From: an uncultured Methanolobus sp.
GTDB lineage: Archaea; Halobacteriota; Methanosarcinia; Methanosarcinales; Methanosarcinaceae
Length of the DNA: 64,000 nt
Assembly: GCF_963665675.1 (NCBI RefSeq)
Contig: NZ_OY762426.1
Span: forward strand, 1,178,001 to 1,242,000
Direction of reading: 5' to 3'
Shown: positions 1 through 7,601 of the stretch, in pieces
How positions within the stretch are numbered: position 1 is the stretch's first letter
How the letters are laid out: every line of letters starts with the position of its first letter
The notes under the pieces: model-generated
The model's database searches: none
Seen by the model: the letters and a program-made list of their open reading frames with translations, nothing else
What the model was told of the DNA's origin: nothing
Position numbers and translations under genes: made by a program

Positions 1-186
1 AAAATCAAAAACGGTGACACACTGGGAAGGATAGTAGCAATTCCTCCCCGGGACGATTTGGAGCCGGAATCTTTCTACGAAAAAAGCAAAGAACAGATAT
101 ATGAAGAGAAGGCAGACATGGTAGCTGACGAGTTCAAGGAAAAAATGACAGAGATACTGTCAAGAGAACTCTTCCGAAGGCACTAA
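1..186 (+). CDS. 3' end of an unidentified gene (partial)
   Basis: An open frame runs in from the left edge and stops with TAA at 184-186, giving the last 61 residues of a protein. The tail is rich in Glu and Lys and looks helical, ending in Arg-Arg-His. A short basic-to-hydrophobic segment (NGDTLGRIVAIPP) precedes it. I do not recognise the family. The gene converges on the permease gene, whose stop begins three bases further on, so the two share almost no intergenic space. Confidence 0.6.
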   Translation, partial: KIKNGDTLGRIVAIPPRDDLEPESFYEKSKEQIYEEKADMVADEFKEKMTEILSRELFRRH

Positions 187-189
187 AAA

Positions 190-1320
190 TCAGCATTTTT
201 TCTGTTTTCTTTGTTTGTAGATACCATTGATGATAAAAGGAATCAACACTAGTGCAAACCCTGTTTTTATCCAGGGAGCAAGCACCTCGCTTGTACTTCC
301 TGCAATAGACGATGCTTCAATGCCAAGTCTGAAATAGATAGTGTCCAGCAGTAAACCAAATGCAAGAGAACATACTGCAATCATAGAAAGATATATTGCT
401 GCGCTTCTTTTACCCAGAAATTTTGTAACCATTGTAATAGTTGCCGCATTGGTTGCAGGGCCTGCAAGAAGAAATACAAATGCAGTACCCGGACTCATTC
501 CCTTTGCCACCAGGGCAGCAGCAAGAGGAGTTGAGGCTGTGGCACATATATAAAGCGGAATACCTACTACCAGCATGAGCAGCATAGAGAAAACTCCACC
601 TCCAAGGTAATCACCTACCACCTCATCGGGTATTGCAAAAGAGATTGCTCCTGCTACCAGTATACCTACGATGAGCCATCCTGAAATATCCCCCAGCAGT
701 TCTACAAAAGAATATCTCAAAGATTCCTTTATTTTGGTTAATGCCGAAGCATCCTCAACTGTTGCCGTACCCGAACTGCATGAGCAGGAGGAATCACTGC
801 ATGAAAGTGCCTGCATCAAAGCAATTGAACCGCGATCATATGACAGAAGGGTCTTTTTGGAAACTTTTCTTTCACCAATTCTCTCGCCAATGATATTTTC
901 TGCAACTCCGGTAAACAAAGCAGTTGTCATACTTGCTATCGGACGAAAAACGGTCATTATCGGATCAAGCAGGGCATAAGTTATGGCAATTGAGTCTACA
1001 CCAGTTTCCGGCGTGGATATAAGGAACGAAAGTGTTGCACCCTTGGTAGCTCCCCGGTTCTTTAACGAAAGCGCGGTTGGAACCACACCGCATGAGCACA
1101 ACGGCAATGGGATTCCTATCAGTGAAGCATTGAAAGCTGATCTGAACTTACCTGCGGATTTCCCCAGGTACTTGAGAATTTTTTCATCCGGAACAAGTGC
1201 GTGCAATAGTCCGGCAACTGCAAATCCGAGGAAAAGATACGGTGCTGCCTCTTCCAGCAGTTCCCATGACTCTGCAAGAATTCCATATATGAGAGAGAAA
1301 ATTGAATCGATCAGTGCCAT
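190..1320 (-). CDS. Permease, SO_0444/ArsP (DUF318) type, probable metal efflux
   Basis: This is a 376-residue polytopic membrane protein. The N-terminal half carries the LPLCSCGVVP segment with paired Cys seen in the DUF318/ArsP permease family, followed by a second similar half with ICATASTPLAAALVAKG and GPATNAATI segments. A Cys-rich cytoplasmic linker (CSDSSCSCSS) sits near residue 175 and could bind metal. The family is associated with Cu/Zn or organoarsenical efflux; the exact substrate here is not known. The start codon overlaps the stop of the upstream arsR gene (TAATG arrangement), so the two are almost certainly cotranscribed and controlled by that regulator. Confidence 0.85.
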   Translation of the reverse strand: MALIDSIFSLIYGILAESWELLEEAAPYLFLGFAVAGLLHALVPDEKILKYLGKSAGKFRSAFNASLIGIPLPLCSCGVVPTALSLKNRGATKGATLSFLISTPETGVDSIAITYALLDPIMTVFRPIASMTTALFTGVAENIIGERIGERKVSKKTLLSYDRGSIALMQALSCSDSSCSCSSGTATVEDASALTKIKESLRYSFVELLGDISGWLIVGILVAGAISFAIPDEVVGDYLGGGVFSMLLMLVVGIPLYICATASTPLAAALVAKGMSPGTAFVFLLAGPATNAATITMVTKFLGKRSAAIYLSMIAVCSLAFGLLLDTIYFRLGIEASSIAGSTSEVLAPWIKTGFALVLIPFIINGIYKQRKQKKC

Positions 1321-1670
1321 TATTTATTCTCCTCCACGTGTTCACGGCACATAGACATGAGCAATTCAACGTGCTCATCCGCAATGTAATAAACAGCAAA
1401 TTTCCCTTCTTTCCTGACCCTTACAAGATCAAGTTGCCTCAGGTTTTTCAGACTATGGGATATTGCAGACTGACTGATTCCCAGAGCACCTTCGATCGCT
1501 TTGACACAGAGATCACCCTGAAGCAAAAGGAATAATATCTTCAGGCGGGTTGTGCACTGGAGTGCATTGAATATCCTGCACATTGAAGAGATAGACTCTT
1601 CAGAAGGGAGATTACCGGACCTGTCTTCGAGGCTTCCCAGATCAGCGCAGATATGTTCCGAATTATCCAT
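1320..1670 (-). CDS. ArsR/SmtB-family metal-responsive repressor
   Basis: The protein is a small winged-helix regulator of about 116 residues. The recognition helix region reads ISQSAISHSLKNLRQLDLV, followed by the wing (VRVRKEGKFAVYYI). Cysteines occur at the N terminus (EHIC), in the helix preceding recognition (LCVKAIE, the position used by metal-sensing ArsR proteins) and near the C terminus (MCREH). The frame has an ATG at 1676 and another at 1670. I prefer 1670 because the first lies inside a likely operator and a TATA-like TTAATATAT lies about 25 bp upstream of 1670, which would make the transcript nearly leaderless. The gene precedes and overlaps the permease gene. Confidence 0.85.
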   Translation of the reverse strand: MDNSEHICADLGSLEDRSGNLPSEESISSMCRIFNALQCTTRLKILFLLLQGDLCVKAIEGALGISQSAISHSLKNLRQLDLVRVRKEGKFAVYYIADEHVELLMSMCREHVEENK

Positions 1671-1674
1671 GAAC

Positions 1675-1694
1675 ATATGAACACATGCTCATAT
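1675..1694 (-). promoter_or_regulatory. ArsR/SmtB-type operator over the arsR promoter
   Basis: The arms ATATGA and TCATAT face each other across 8 bp. The core can be read as TGAACA-N2-TGCTCA, close to the TGAACA/TGTTCA dyad used by many SmtB/ArsR metal sensors. The site lies between the TATA-like element (about 1690-1699) and the preferred start codon, a position where a bound repressor would block the archaeal pre-initiation complex. The match is seen directly; the regulatory role is inferred. Confidence 0.6.
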
Positions 1695-1711
1695 ATTAAT
1701 GTGACCCTTAT

Positions 1712-2485
1712 TCAAAATATCAGGCATGATATAGCCAGAATAAAATAAAGAACAAACAGACAATAATCCCTGTTTCTGAAATTCAATGCATGGATTGAAC
1801 TGCGGCCCTGACCTGTATAGCAACGACTCTCCATTGCCAGAGCAACTTCATCCACCGACCTGAGTGAAATTCTTACAAGCGGCACCACAAGGGACAAAAT
1901 TGCTTTTACGGGTTCTTTTCTGGTATCCAGACCCCTTGATAATTGTGCATCCCGCAAATCCTTGAAATTATCATACATCATTGGTACAAAATAAAGTGAC
2001 AGAGACATCATCATTGCAATGTCATGCGAAGATACTCCGATATACCTGAGTGGTATAGGCCTGAGAAGTCTTTCAATGCCAGTGGTTATTCCGGAAGGTG
2101 AAGTTGTGGCTGTGATAAGAGCAGCAAAAATAATCAGGAAAATGAATTTCAATGTGACTATGCTACCAAGCAACAGCCCTTCATAAGTTCCAGTTATCAG
2201 ATTCAGATCCAATATGGAAGTGCCTTCTGTAAAGAAGAATTGCATCAAAAAAATCAATGAAAAAAAAGGAATAATCGGGCGCAGGGACCGCACGAAATGA
2301 ATAAACGGAAGCCTGCAGATTAGCACAAGTGTTGTAAACAAAATCCCAACTAATGCCATTGCTTCAAAAGATGAAACATTAAGAATACAGATGCTGAGTA
2401 CCATAAGTCCGATGATCTTGGTTCTTGGGTCGAGTCTGTGAAGTAAAGATTTTCCGGGGATGAAAGACAGGAATAGATCATTCAT
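1712..2485 (-). CDS. ecfT: ECF transporter T component (EcfT/BioN-like)
   Basis: The product is a 257-residue membrane protein with about five hydrophobic segments. It has the EcfT/CbiQ hallmarks: an early HRLDPRTKI motif and late coupling-helix Ala-Arg-Gly-type motifs (QLSRGLDTR near residue 180, AMESRCYTG near 215). EcfT joins the two ATPases to the substrate-binding S component in energy-coupling factor vitamin importers. It is the last gene of bioY-ecfA-ecfA-ecfT, and its start overlaps the end of the preceding ATPase gene by 8 bp. Adjacency to bioY points to biotin, although an EcfT can also serve other S components. Confidence 0.9.
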   Translation of the reverse strand: MNDLFLSFIPGKSLLHRLDPRTKIIGLMVLSICILNVSSFEAMALVGILFTTLVLICRLPFIHFVRSLRPIIPFFSLIFLMQFFFTEGTSILDLNLITGTYEGLLLGSIVTLKFIFLIIFAALITATTSPSGITTGIERLLRPIPLRYIGVSSHDIAMMMSLSLYFVPMMYDNFKDLRDAQLSRGLDTRKEPVKAILSLVVPLVRISLRSVDEVALAMESRCYTGQGRSSIHALNFRNRDYCLFVLYFILAISCLIF

Positions 2486-3311
2486 TCTTATTCAATCCTC
2501 TTGATTCCATCACTCTTGCTATTTCATCAAAAGCTTCATCCACCGAAAAAATATCAGTGGCTACATCAAAACCACAGTTTTTCATCTCTTCCATAAGGGA
2601 AAAAATTGCCGGAACTGGCGAAGAAACTGAACTGAGATACTCTTTCGGACTTCCGGTAAAAGCATTACTGCCATTTTTTAATAGAACCACTTTATCAGCA
2701 AACGGCAGGAAATCATCAATCTGGTGCGAAACTACAATCACTGATATACCCGAACTATGGAGTTTTTTCAGAGTTGAGAAAAGTGATGCCTTGTTTTCAG
2801 GATCAAGGCCGGATGTGGGCTCATCCAGAACCACATATTCCGGTTTCATGGAAAGCACACCTGCAAGAGCCACAAGTCTCATTTGTCCACCACTCAATGA
2901 AAAGGGAGATATCTCCGAAATATCAGGTTTCAGACCTGCAAGAGTTAAAGCCTCATTTACACGTTCTTTCAGTGCATCACCTTCCAGGCCGAAATTTGAA
3001 GGGCCAAAGGAAACGTCTTCAAAAACGGTCTTTGCGAAAAGCTGTCTTTGGGGATACTGCATCAACAAACCGACCTTAGATCGCAGCTTCTTGTTTCCGG
3101 AGTGCATACCATCAACTGTAACTGAACCGGAATGTGGTTTTAGTAATCCGTTAAAATGTCTGATAAGAGTTGATTTCCCTGAGCCGATTTCCCCTGCAAT
3201 AAGAACGAATTCTTCTTTCCTGACAGAGAAACTTACCCTGTCAAGAGCTTTTTTTTCAAGGGATGTGCCTTTGTTATAGAAAAAATCAAGCTCTTTTACT
3301 TCGATAGACAT
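2478..3311 (-). CDS. ecfA: ECF transporter ATPase (EcfA, second)
   Basis: This is a 277-residue ABC ATPase. It has a Walker A (GEIGSGKST) near residue 40, a Q-loop (LMQYPQRQLF), a signature (LSGGQMRL), a Walker B (VVLDEPTSGLDP) and an H-loop His (VVSHQ). The Q-loop PQ-Q-F wording is typical of ECF ATPases. It overlaps the upstream ATPase gene by 16 bp and the downstream ecfT gene by 8 bp, indicating tight translational coupling. It forms one of the two nucleotide-binding subunits of the predicted biotin importer. Confidence 0.9.
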   Translation of the reverse strand: MSIEVKELDFFYNKGTSLEKKALDRVSFSVRKEEFVLIAGEIGSGKSTLIRHFNGLLKPHSGSVTVDGMHSGNKKLRSKVGLLMQYPQRQLFAKTVFEDVSFGPSNFGLEGDALKERVNEALTLAGLKPDISEISPFSLSGGQMRLVALAGVLSMKPEYVVLDEPTSGLDPENKASLFSTLKKLHSSGISVIVVSHQIDDFLPFADKVVLLKNGSNAFTGSPKEYLSSVSSPVPAIFSLMEEMKNCGFDVATDIFSVDEAFDEIARVMESRGLNKNE

Positions 3312-4111
3312 ATAGCCTCCAATAGTTCATCTTTTGATAAAGGGAAGAAAGTTTCATCGATAATACCGGCATTCATCAGCTTTTTTGACAATTCAATTAT
3401 CGGAGGGAGATCAAAACCAAAATCATTGGAGCTTATCCTGCTGATTATCTCCCTGGGACAGCCGTTATGAGTTATACGACCATTTTCCATTAACACAAGC
3501 CTGTCGGCATGGACAAGTTCTTCCAGCAGGTGTGTCACATAGATAATGGTAGTACCTGCCTCATTCAACTGCTTTATCAAAGCCAGAATACCATTCCTTG
3601 ATCTTAGATCAAGCATGGAAGTAACTTCATCAAATAGTATGATCTCAGGTTGCATTGCCAGGATCGAAGCCAGAGCAACCTTCTGCTTCTGGCCGCCGCT
3701 GAGAGTCCCTGGAGTATTATGCCTGTAGCCGGACATTCCTGTTGATTCGAGTGCTTCGGTTACACACCTGTTTATCTCAGTAGAGTGAATACCCAGGTTC
3801 TCGGGTCCAAATGCAACATCCTCTTCAACTGTCATACCTATGAACTGTGACTGCGGGTCCTGGAATATCATTCCAGCTGTGCGCCTTATATCCTGCAGAT
3901 TTAAAGAGTCACGAGTATCCATTCCTTTGACAATTACAGAGCCTTTGCCAGGTTGCAGAAGTCCGTTAATATGTCGCAAAAGGGTTGACTTACCACAACC
4001 ATTTTTTCCGGCAACGGCGACAAATTCACCTTTGCGGACATTGAGTGAAATAGAATCCAGTGCACCAGTGCCATCGGGATACCTATAACTCAGGTTTTCA
4101 ACATTGATCAT
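3296..4111 (-). CDS. ecfA: ECF transporter ATPase (EcfA, first)
   Basis: This is a 271-residue ABC ATPase. It has a Walker A (GKNGCGKST) near residue 37, a Q-loop (IFQDPQSQF), a signature (LSGGQKQKV), a Walker B (IILFDEVTSMLD) and an H-loop (YVTHLLEEL). Walker B ends in Asp-Glu-Val-Thr-Ser rather than the more usual Glu-Pro-Thr, a variation seen in ECF ATPases. The gene follows bioY with a one-base gap and overlaps the next ATPase gene. The two ATPases are expected to form a heterodimer that powers vitamin uptake. Confidence 0.9.
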   Translation of the reverse strand: MINVENLSYRYPDGTGALDSISLNVRKGEFVAVAGKNGCGKSTLLRHINGLLQPGKGSVIVKGMDTRDSLNLQDIRRTAGMIFQDPQSQFIGMTVEEDVAFGPENLGIHSTEINRCVTEALESTGMSGYRHNTPGTLSGGQKQKVALASILAMQPEIILFDEVTSMLDLRSRNGILALIKQLNEAGTTIIYVTHLLEELVHADRLVLMENGRITHNGCPREIISRISSNDFGFDLPPIIELSKKLMNAGIIDETFFPLSKDELLEAICLSK

Positions 4112-4112
4112 G

Positions 4113-4670
4113 TTACTGATTCAGGGAATATCTGGAAGAGATTACTGCGGCTGTTACTAATTTAATAATAGCACCCGGAAGATAAGGAATAATTCCGAGA
4201 ACTATTGCCTGGCTCAGGCTGAGGTCTGCAACGTTCATAAGCTGCAGGATTCCGAAAACATATATTATGAAAAGACCTGCCAGCATGGAAACAATGTTTA
4301 AACTTATCTTTTCAGTCCCAAAGCGGTCAGACACGTAGCCTATGGCAAAAGTGCCGAATATAAATCCGATCAGAAAACCACCTGTAGGACCAAATATCAT
4401 ACCCAGACCTGAGCTGCCACCAGAAAACACGGGCAGACCTGCAATTCCCAGGAGAAAATATACAATCACACTTAAGGTTCCCCATCTGGCACCCAATATT
4501 GCACCTGCCAGCAGTACAAAAAGAGTCTGCAATGTGATAGGAACAGGACTTGCAGGGATGGGGATTTCAATATATGCACCTACTGCCATCATGGAGGCAA
4601 AAAGAGATGCAAACACCATTTTTCGAATATTGTCACTATTGTTGGGTTGAAAATGATTTTCTTCTACCAT
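4113..4670 (-). CDS. bioY: Biotin transporter substrate-binding subunit BioY
   Basis: This 185-residue integral membrane protein is the S component that binds biotin. The BioY hallmarks are visible: PVPITLQTLFVLLAGAILG after the first helix, and a Gly-rich GPTGGFLIGF segment. Two in-frame ATGs exist (4685 and 4670). I chose 4670 because a GGTGAT Shine-Dalgarno sequence lies just before it. The gene leads a four-gene operon with both ATPases and the T component. A near-consensus BirA operator lies immediately upstream, supporting both the biotin assignment and repression when biotin is plentiful. Confidence 0.92.
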   Translation of the reverse strand: MVEENHFQPNNSDNIRKMVFASLFASMMAVGAYIEIPIPASPVPITLQTLFVLLAGAILGARWGTLSVIVYFLLGIAGLPVFSGGSSGLGMIFGPTGGFLIGFIFGTFAIGYVSDRFGTEKISLNIVSMLAGLFIIYVFGILQLMNVADLSLSQAIVLGIIPYLPGAIIKLVTAAVISSRYSLNQ

Positions 4671-4703
4671 AAAATCACCATTCATTTAATGATTAGAACA
4701 GTA

Positions 4704-4737
4704 TTGTTAACCTATCGCGAACATGAATGGTTTACAA
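4704..4737 (-). promoter_or_regulatory. BirA-type biotin operator upstream of bioY
   Basis: The sequence reads TTGTTAACC, 16 bp of spacer, then GGTTTACAA. This matches the known BirA recognition signal, whose two nine-base halves are separated by about 14-16 bp. A second, partly overlapping dyad (AATGGTT at 4726-4732 and AACCATT at 4745-4751) brackets the TATA-like TTATATATTTT of the bioY promoter. Repression would be by a DNA-binding BirA encoded outside this window. Confidence 0.75.
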
Positions 4738-4803
4738 AATATATAACCATTGTGTAGAAGCTAAAGCAAAAAGCGTAAGACAATGTCAGGAAAAGTGAAA
4801 TGG

Positions 4804-4837
4804 TGTGCAGGAATGCCTGCACAAAAATAAAAAAGAT
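4804..4837 (-). terminator. Thermosome terminator: T-rich tract plus hairpin
   Basis: Directly after the thermosome stop the transcript would contain a U-rich run (4824-4837). This is followed by a perfect 8-bp hairpin, TGTGCAGG-AATG-CCTGCACA, at 4804-4823. Archaeal termination relies mainly on U-rich tracts, so the tract is the likely signal; the hairpin may protect the 3' end. Confidence 0.5.
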
Positions 4838-6451
4838 TTACATATCCATATCAGGCTGTGGCATACCAGGAGGCATTGCGCCGCCCTTGCCGCTTGCAGC
4901 TACAACATCATCGATCCTGAGGATCATTACTGTTGCTTCGGTTGCTGCATTGATTGCCTGGGTCTTTATTCTGAGTGGCTCAAGGACATCGTTCTCGTAC
5001 ATGTCTACTACCTTTCCGGTGTAGACATCAAGACCCATGTTCTTGTTGCCCTGCTCGTGCTGTGCACGGAGGTCAATGAGCTTGTCTATTGGGTCAAGAC
5101 CTGCATTTTCTGCAAGTGTCTGCGGGATGATCTCAAGTGCCTCAGCGAACTTACCGACAGCGAGTTGCTCTCTGCCTTTAAGTGTTGCTGCATAGTCCCT
5201 GAGTCTGAGTGCAAGTTCGATCTCAGTGGAACCGCCACCTACAACGATCTTCTTGTCTTCAAGCCCTACACCGATCACACAGAGTGCATCATTAAGAGCA
5301 CGCTTGATACTATCTACGATGTGTGTTGTGCCACCGTGAAGAATAAGTGAAGCAGTCTTTGCTTCCTTGCATCCAAGCAGGAAGGTCATCTTTGAACCAT
5401 GGAGGTCCCTTTCTTCTACAAGTTCAACTTCACCGAGATCTTCTGTCCTGATGTCAGTTGCATCCTGGAACAGGGTTGCACCGGTTGCTTTTGCCAGCTT
5501 CTTAAGATCGCTCTTTGTGATCCTTCTGCATGCGTAGATGCCAGCCTTCTCAAGATAATACTGTGCAAGGTCATCGATTCCTTTCTGGCAGAATACTACG
5601 TTTGCACCGCTTGCAACGATCTTGTCCACCATTTCTTTGACCATTTTCTCTTCCTGTTCAACAAAGAGGTTCATCTGGTCAGGAGATGTGATCTTGATCT
5701 CTGCACTCTTCTCGATCTTCTGGAATTCGATTGCGAAGCTTGCGAGGAGGACCTTTGCATTCTCTATTTTCTTTGGCATGTTTGGCCTGACTCTTTCCTT
5801 GTCAATCACAAGACCTGTGACAAGTTCGGAGTCAAGAATGCTACCGCCTTCGCGCTTCTCGATTGTAATATCATCAACATCTACTTTGATACCTTCATCT
5901 GTTTCTTCAACAACTGAAAGTACTGCGTCAAGAGCTTTCTCTGCAAGGAAGTCCTTGTACTCACCTGCAGCTTTTCCTGTAAGAGCTGTCTTTGCCAGTT
6001 TCATCAGGGTTTCCCTGTCATCTGTGGAAACATCGATAGTGATGGTCTTTAAGATCTCAACAGCCTTTTCTGCTGCATGTCTGTATCCACCTGAAATGAT
6101 TGTTGGGTGGACGCCTTTCTCAATAAGCTCTTCTGCCTTTGTGAGAAGTTCTCCTGTGAGTACTGCTGCGGTTGTTGTACCGTCACCAACCTCATCATCC
6201 TGTGTTTTTGAAACCTCGACCACCATCTTTGCAGCCGGATGTTCAATGTCCATTTCCTTGAGGATTGTAGCACCATCGTTTGTGATGACTATATCTCCAA
6301 GCCCGTCAACAAGCATCTTGTCCATTCCTTTCGGACCGAGTGTTGTCCTGACTGCTTTTGCCACTGCTTTCCCTGCAAGGATGTTAATGCTCTGAGCATC
6401 CCTTGCACGGGACCTGTTTCTGTTCCCTAAAGCGTAAGACTGTCCTGCCAA
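4838..6451 (-). CDS. thsA: Thermosome subunit (group II chaperonin)
   Basis: The product is 537 residues, the normal length. The N terminus carries [14 protein letters not shown] and the ATP-binding GDGTTT motif near residue 90. The C terminus is a flexible Gly/Met/Pro tail ending in Met-Asp-Met. The thermosome folds cytosolic proteins in an ATP-driven double ring. The frame opens with TTG, seven bases after a strong GGAGGT ribosome-binding site, and no ATG is available at that position. A TATA-like TTTATATAG lies at about 6551-6560, giving an untranslated leader of roughly 80 bases. Which paralogue this is cannot be told from one subunit. Confidence 0.95.
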   Translation of the reverse strand: MAGQSYALGNRNRSRARDAQSINILAGKAVAKAVRTTLGPKGMDKMLVDGLGDIVITNDGATILKEMDIEHPAAKMVVEVSKTQDDEVGDGTTTAAVLTGELLTKAEELIEKGVHPTIISGGYRHAAEKAVEILKTITIDVSTDDRETLMKLAKTALTGKAAGEYKDFLAEKALDAVLSVVEETDEGIKVDVDDITIEKREGGSILDSELVTGLVIDKERVRPNMPKKIENAKVLLASFAIEFQKIEKSAEIKITSPDQMNLFVEQEEKMVKEMVDKIVASGANVVFCQKGIDDLAQYYLEKAGIYACRRITKSDLKKLAKATGATLFQDATDIRTEDLGEVELVEERDLHGSKMTFLLGCKEAKTASLILHGGTTHIVDSIKRALNDALCVIGVGLEDKKIVVGGGSTEIELALRLRDYAATLKGREQLAVGKFAEALEIIPQTLAENAGLDPIDKLIDLRAQHEQGNKNMGLDVYTGKVVDMYENDVLEPLRIKTQAINAATEATVMILRIDDVVAASGKGGAMPPGMPQPDMDM

Positions 6452-6550
6452 TTTTTAACCTCCTAATAATCATAACGTTCTATAAGTTAGAAGTAAACAT
6501 TAGTTTGATTTTAGTACTCTCTATGGTACTGCTCAATCTAAATGCAGGCA

Positions 6551-6561
6551 GTTCTATATAA
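6551..6561 (-). promoter_or_regulatory. TATA box of the thermosome promoter
   Basis: On the reverse strand the sequence is GCTTTATATAG, a good archaeal TATA box. Transcription would start about 25 bp downstream, near 6528. The region from here to the start codon is AT-rich and holds no other gene. Confidence 0.5.
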
Positions 6562-6650
6562 AGCTAACTGGTGGATCATTTACGATTTCCGTAAAAAGAA
6601 GAGCTGAAATCCAGAAGGATTTACATTAGTAAATAAGCGCAAGAGGAAGA

Positions 6651-7061
6651 TCAGTTTCGTCTGTACAACTTGTTCAAATGGGCAAGCATCATAAAGTAAA
6701 GATGGTTTTTGTAAATAGTTTCACCAGGAATATCAAAGATTGCCATGCCTCCTGCATTCCATGAGACATTGGTTATAACTTCCCTCTTTTCCATTTCATC
6801 CATTACCTGCTTTAGCATTGAGAAGTCATCAACTGTCTGTCTCCAGTCACCTGCATGAACATCCGAAGATGCAGACCTGTTTGCCAGTTCCATCTGTTGT
6901 AAAGCAAACATGTAAACCTGGAAGAGATGAATATCATCCTTAGAAAGCTCTATTGATCCGTTTTTTGCATCCTGTCGCAGAGCTTTGATAATTAAGGGAA
7001 GGTCAGATGATCGAAGATCGTTCCGTTCTATCTTTTCAATATATATGTTGATTTCCTGCAT
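6651..7061 (-). CDS. Uncharacterised 136-residue protein
   Basis: This is a small soluble protein with no signal peptide or membrane segment. It is mostly predicted-helical, with amphipathic stretches (LSKDDIHLFQVYMFALQQMELANR and a later YFMMLAHLNKLYRR tail). The middle contains WRQTVDDFSMLKQVMDEMEKREV and a WNAGGMAIF segment that could be a small beta hairpin or winged element. I do not recognise the family. It stands alone between the thermosome promoter and a small ORF on the same strand. Confidence 0.65.
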   Translation of the reverse strand: MQEINIYIEKIERNDLRSSDLPLIIKALRQDAKNGSIELSKDDIHLFQVYMFALQQMELANRSASSDVHAGDWRQTVDDFSMLKQVMDEMEKREVITNVSWNAGGMAIFDIPGETIYKNHLYFMMLAHLNKLYRRN

Positions 7062-7253
7062 ACTTTTACACCCGGGATAATAAACCCTAACTTAAGGTGT
7101 TACTGGGAACAGATAAGCATTACCCAGGCAAAACAAAAAAAGGAGATGAGGAATGGAAAATGGCTGGAAGCAGATAGCTGTTGCTTTCTTTAAAATTTGC
7201 CAGTGATTTTCTTGTAGATCTATTATTCTGACCGGATATGGCCTATACTAAGA

Positions 7254-7409
7254 TCAATAAGAGATCAAAGTCTGTATGCATGCTGTTTTTACGAAGTTTA
7301 TCATACTGCATCGGAGCTCAAATTCCTGTTCGGAAAGATCATCTGTTTCCATGTATCTGCAAAACATTGTTTTGAACTCATCGAACTTTTCTTCATCTTG
7401 TTTCTGCAT
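7254..7409 (-). CDS. Small acidic 51-residue protein
   Basis: ATG at 7407-7409 is preceded by GAGGGG at proper spacing, and the frame runs 51 codons to TGA at 7254-7256. The protein begins MQKQDEEKFDEF and contains three cysteines (MFCRYM, LRCSM, TACIQ). It is acidic in the first half and looks helical. The ribosome-binding site and the codon pattern support a real gene. The family is unknown to me, and it could be a small regulator or metal-binding protein. Confidence 0.5.
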   Translation of the reverse strand: MQKQDEEKFDEFKTMFCRYMETDDLSEQEFELRCSMINFVKTACIQTLISY

Positions 7410-7601
7410 AAATTCCCCTCGAATTTACGTTTATAGATCAATTATTTATAGATAATATATATCCAGTATGATTATATAAAAATATTCTGATGCTGATTTC
7501 TATATATACATATAGATCAAATAGAAAATAAAGAAAAGTAGCTTTTTCAAATGATTCTGATCTCAGGTTCCAATTAATAAAAAAGAATAGTGAGGAGTTA
7601 A

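Noticed and set aside
4804..4823. Hairpin after the thermosome gene considered as a riboswitch for bioY
   Set aside because: It lies upstream of the bioY promoter rather than in its transcript; a terminator or 3'-end role fits better.
5622..6395. 257-codon plus-strand frame opposite the thermosome gene
   Set aside because: The reverse strand encodes a full-length conserved chaperonin; the plus frame is Ser/Thr/Phe-rich without motifs.
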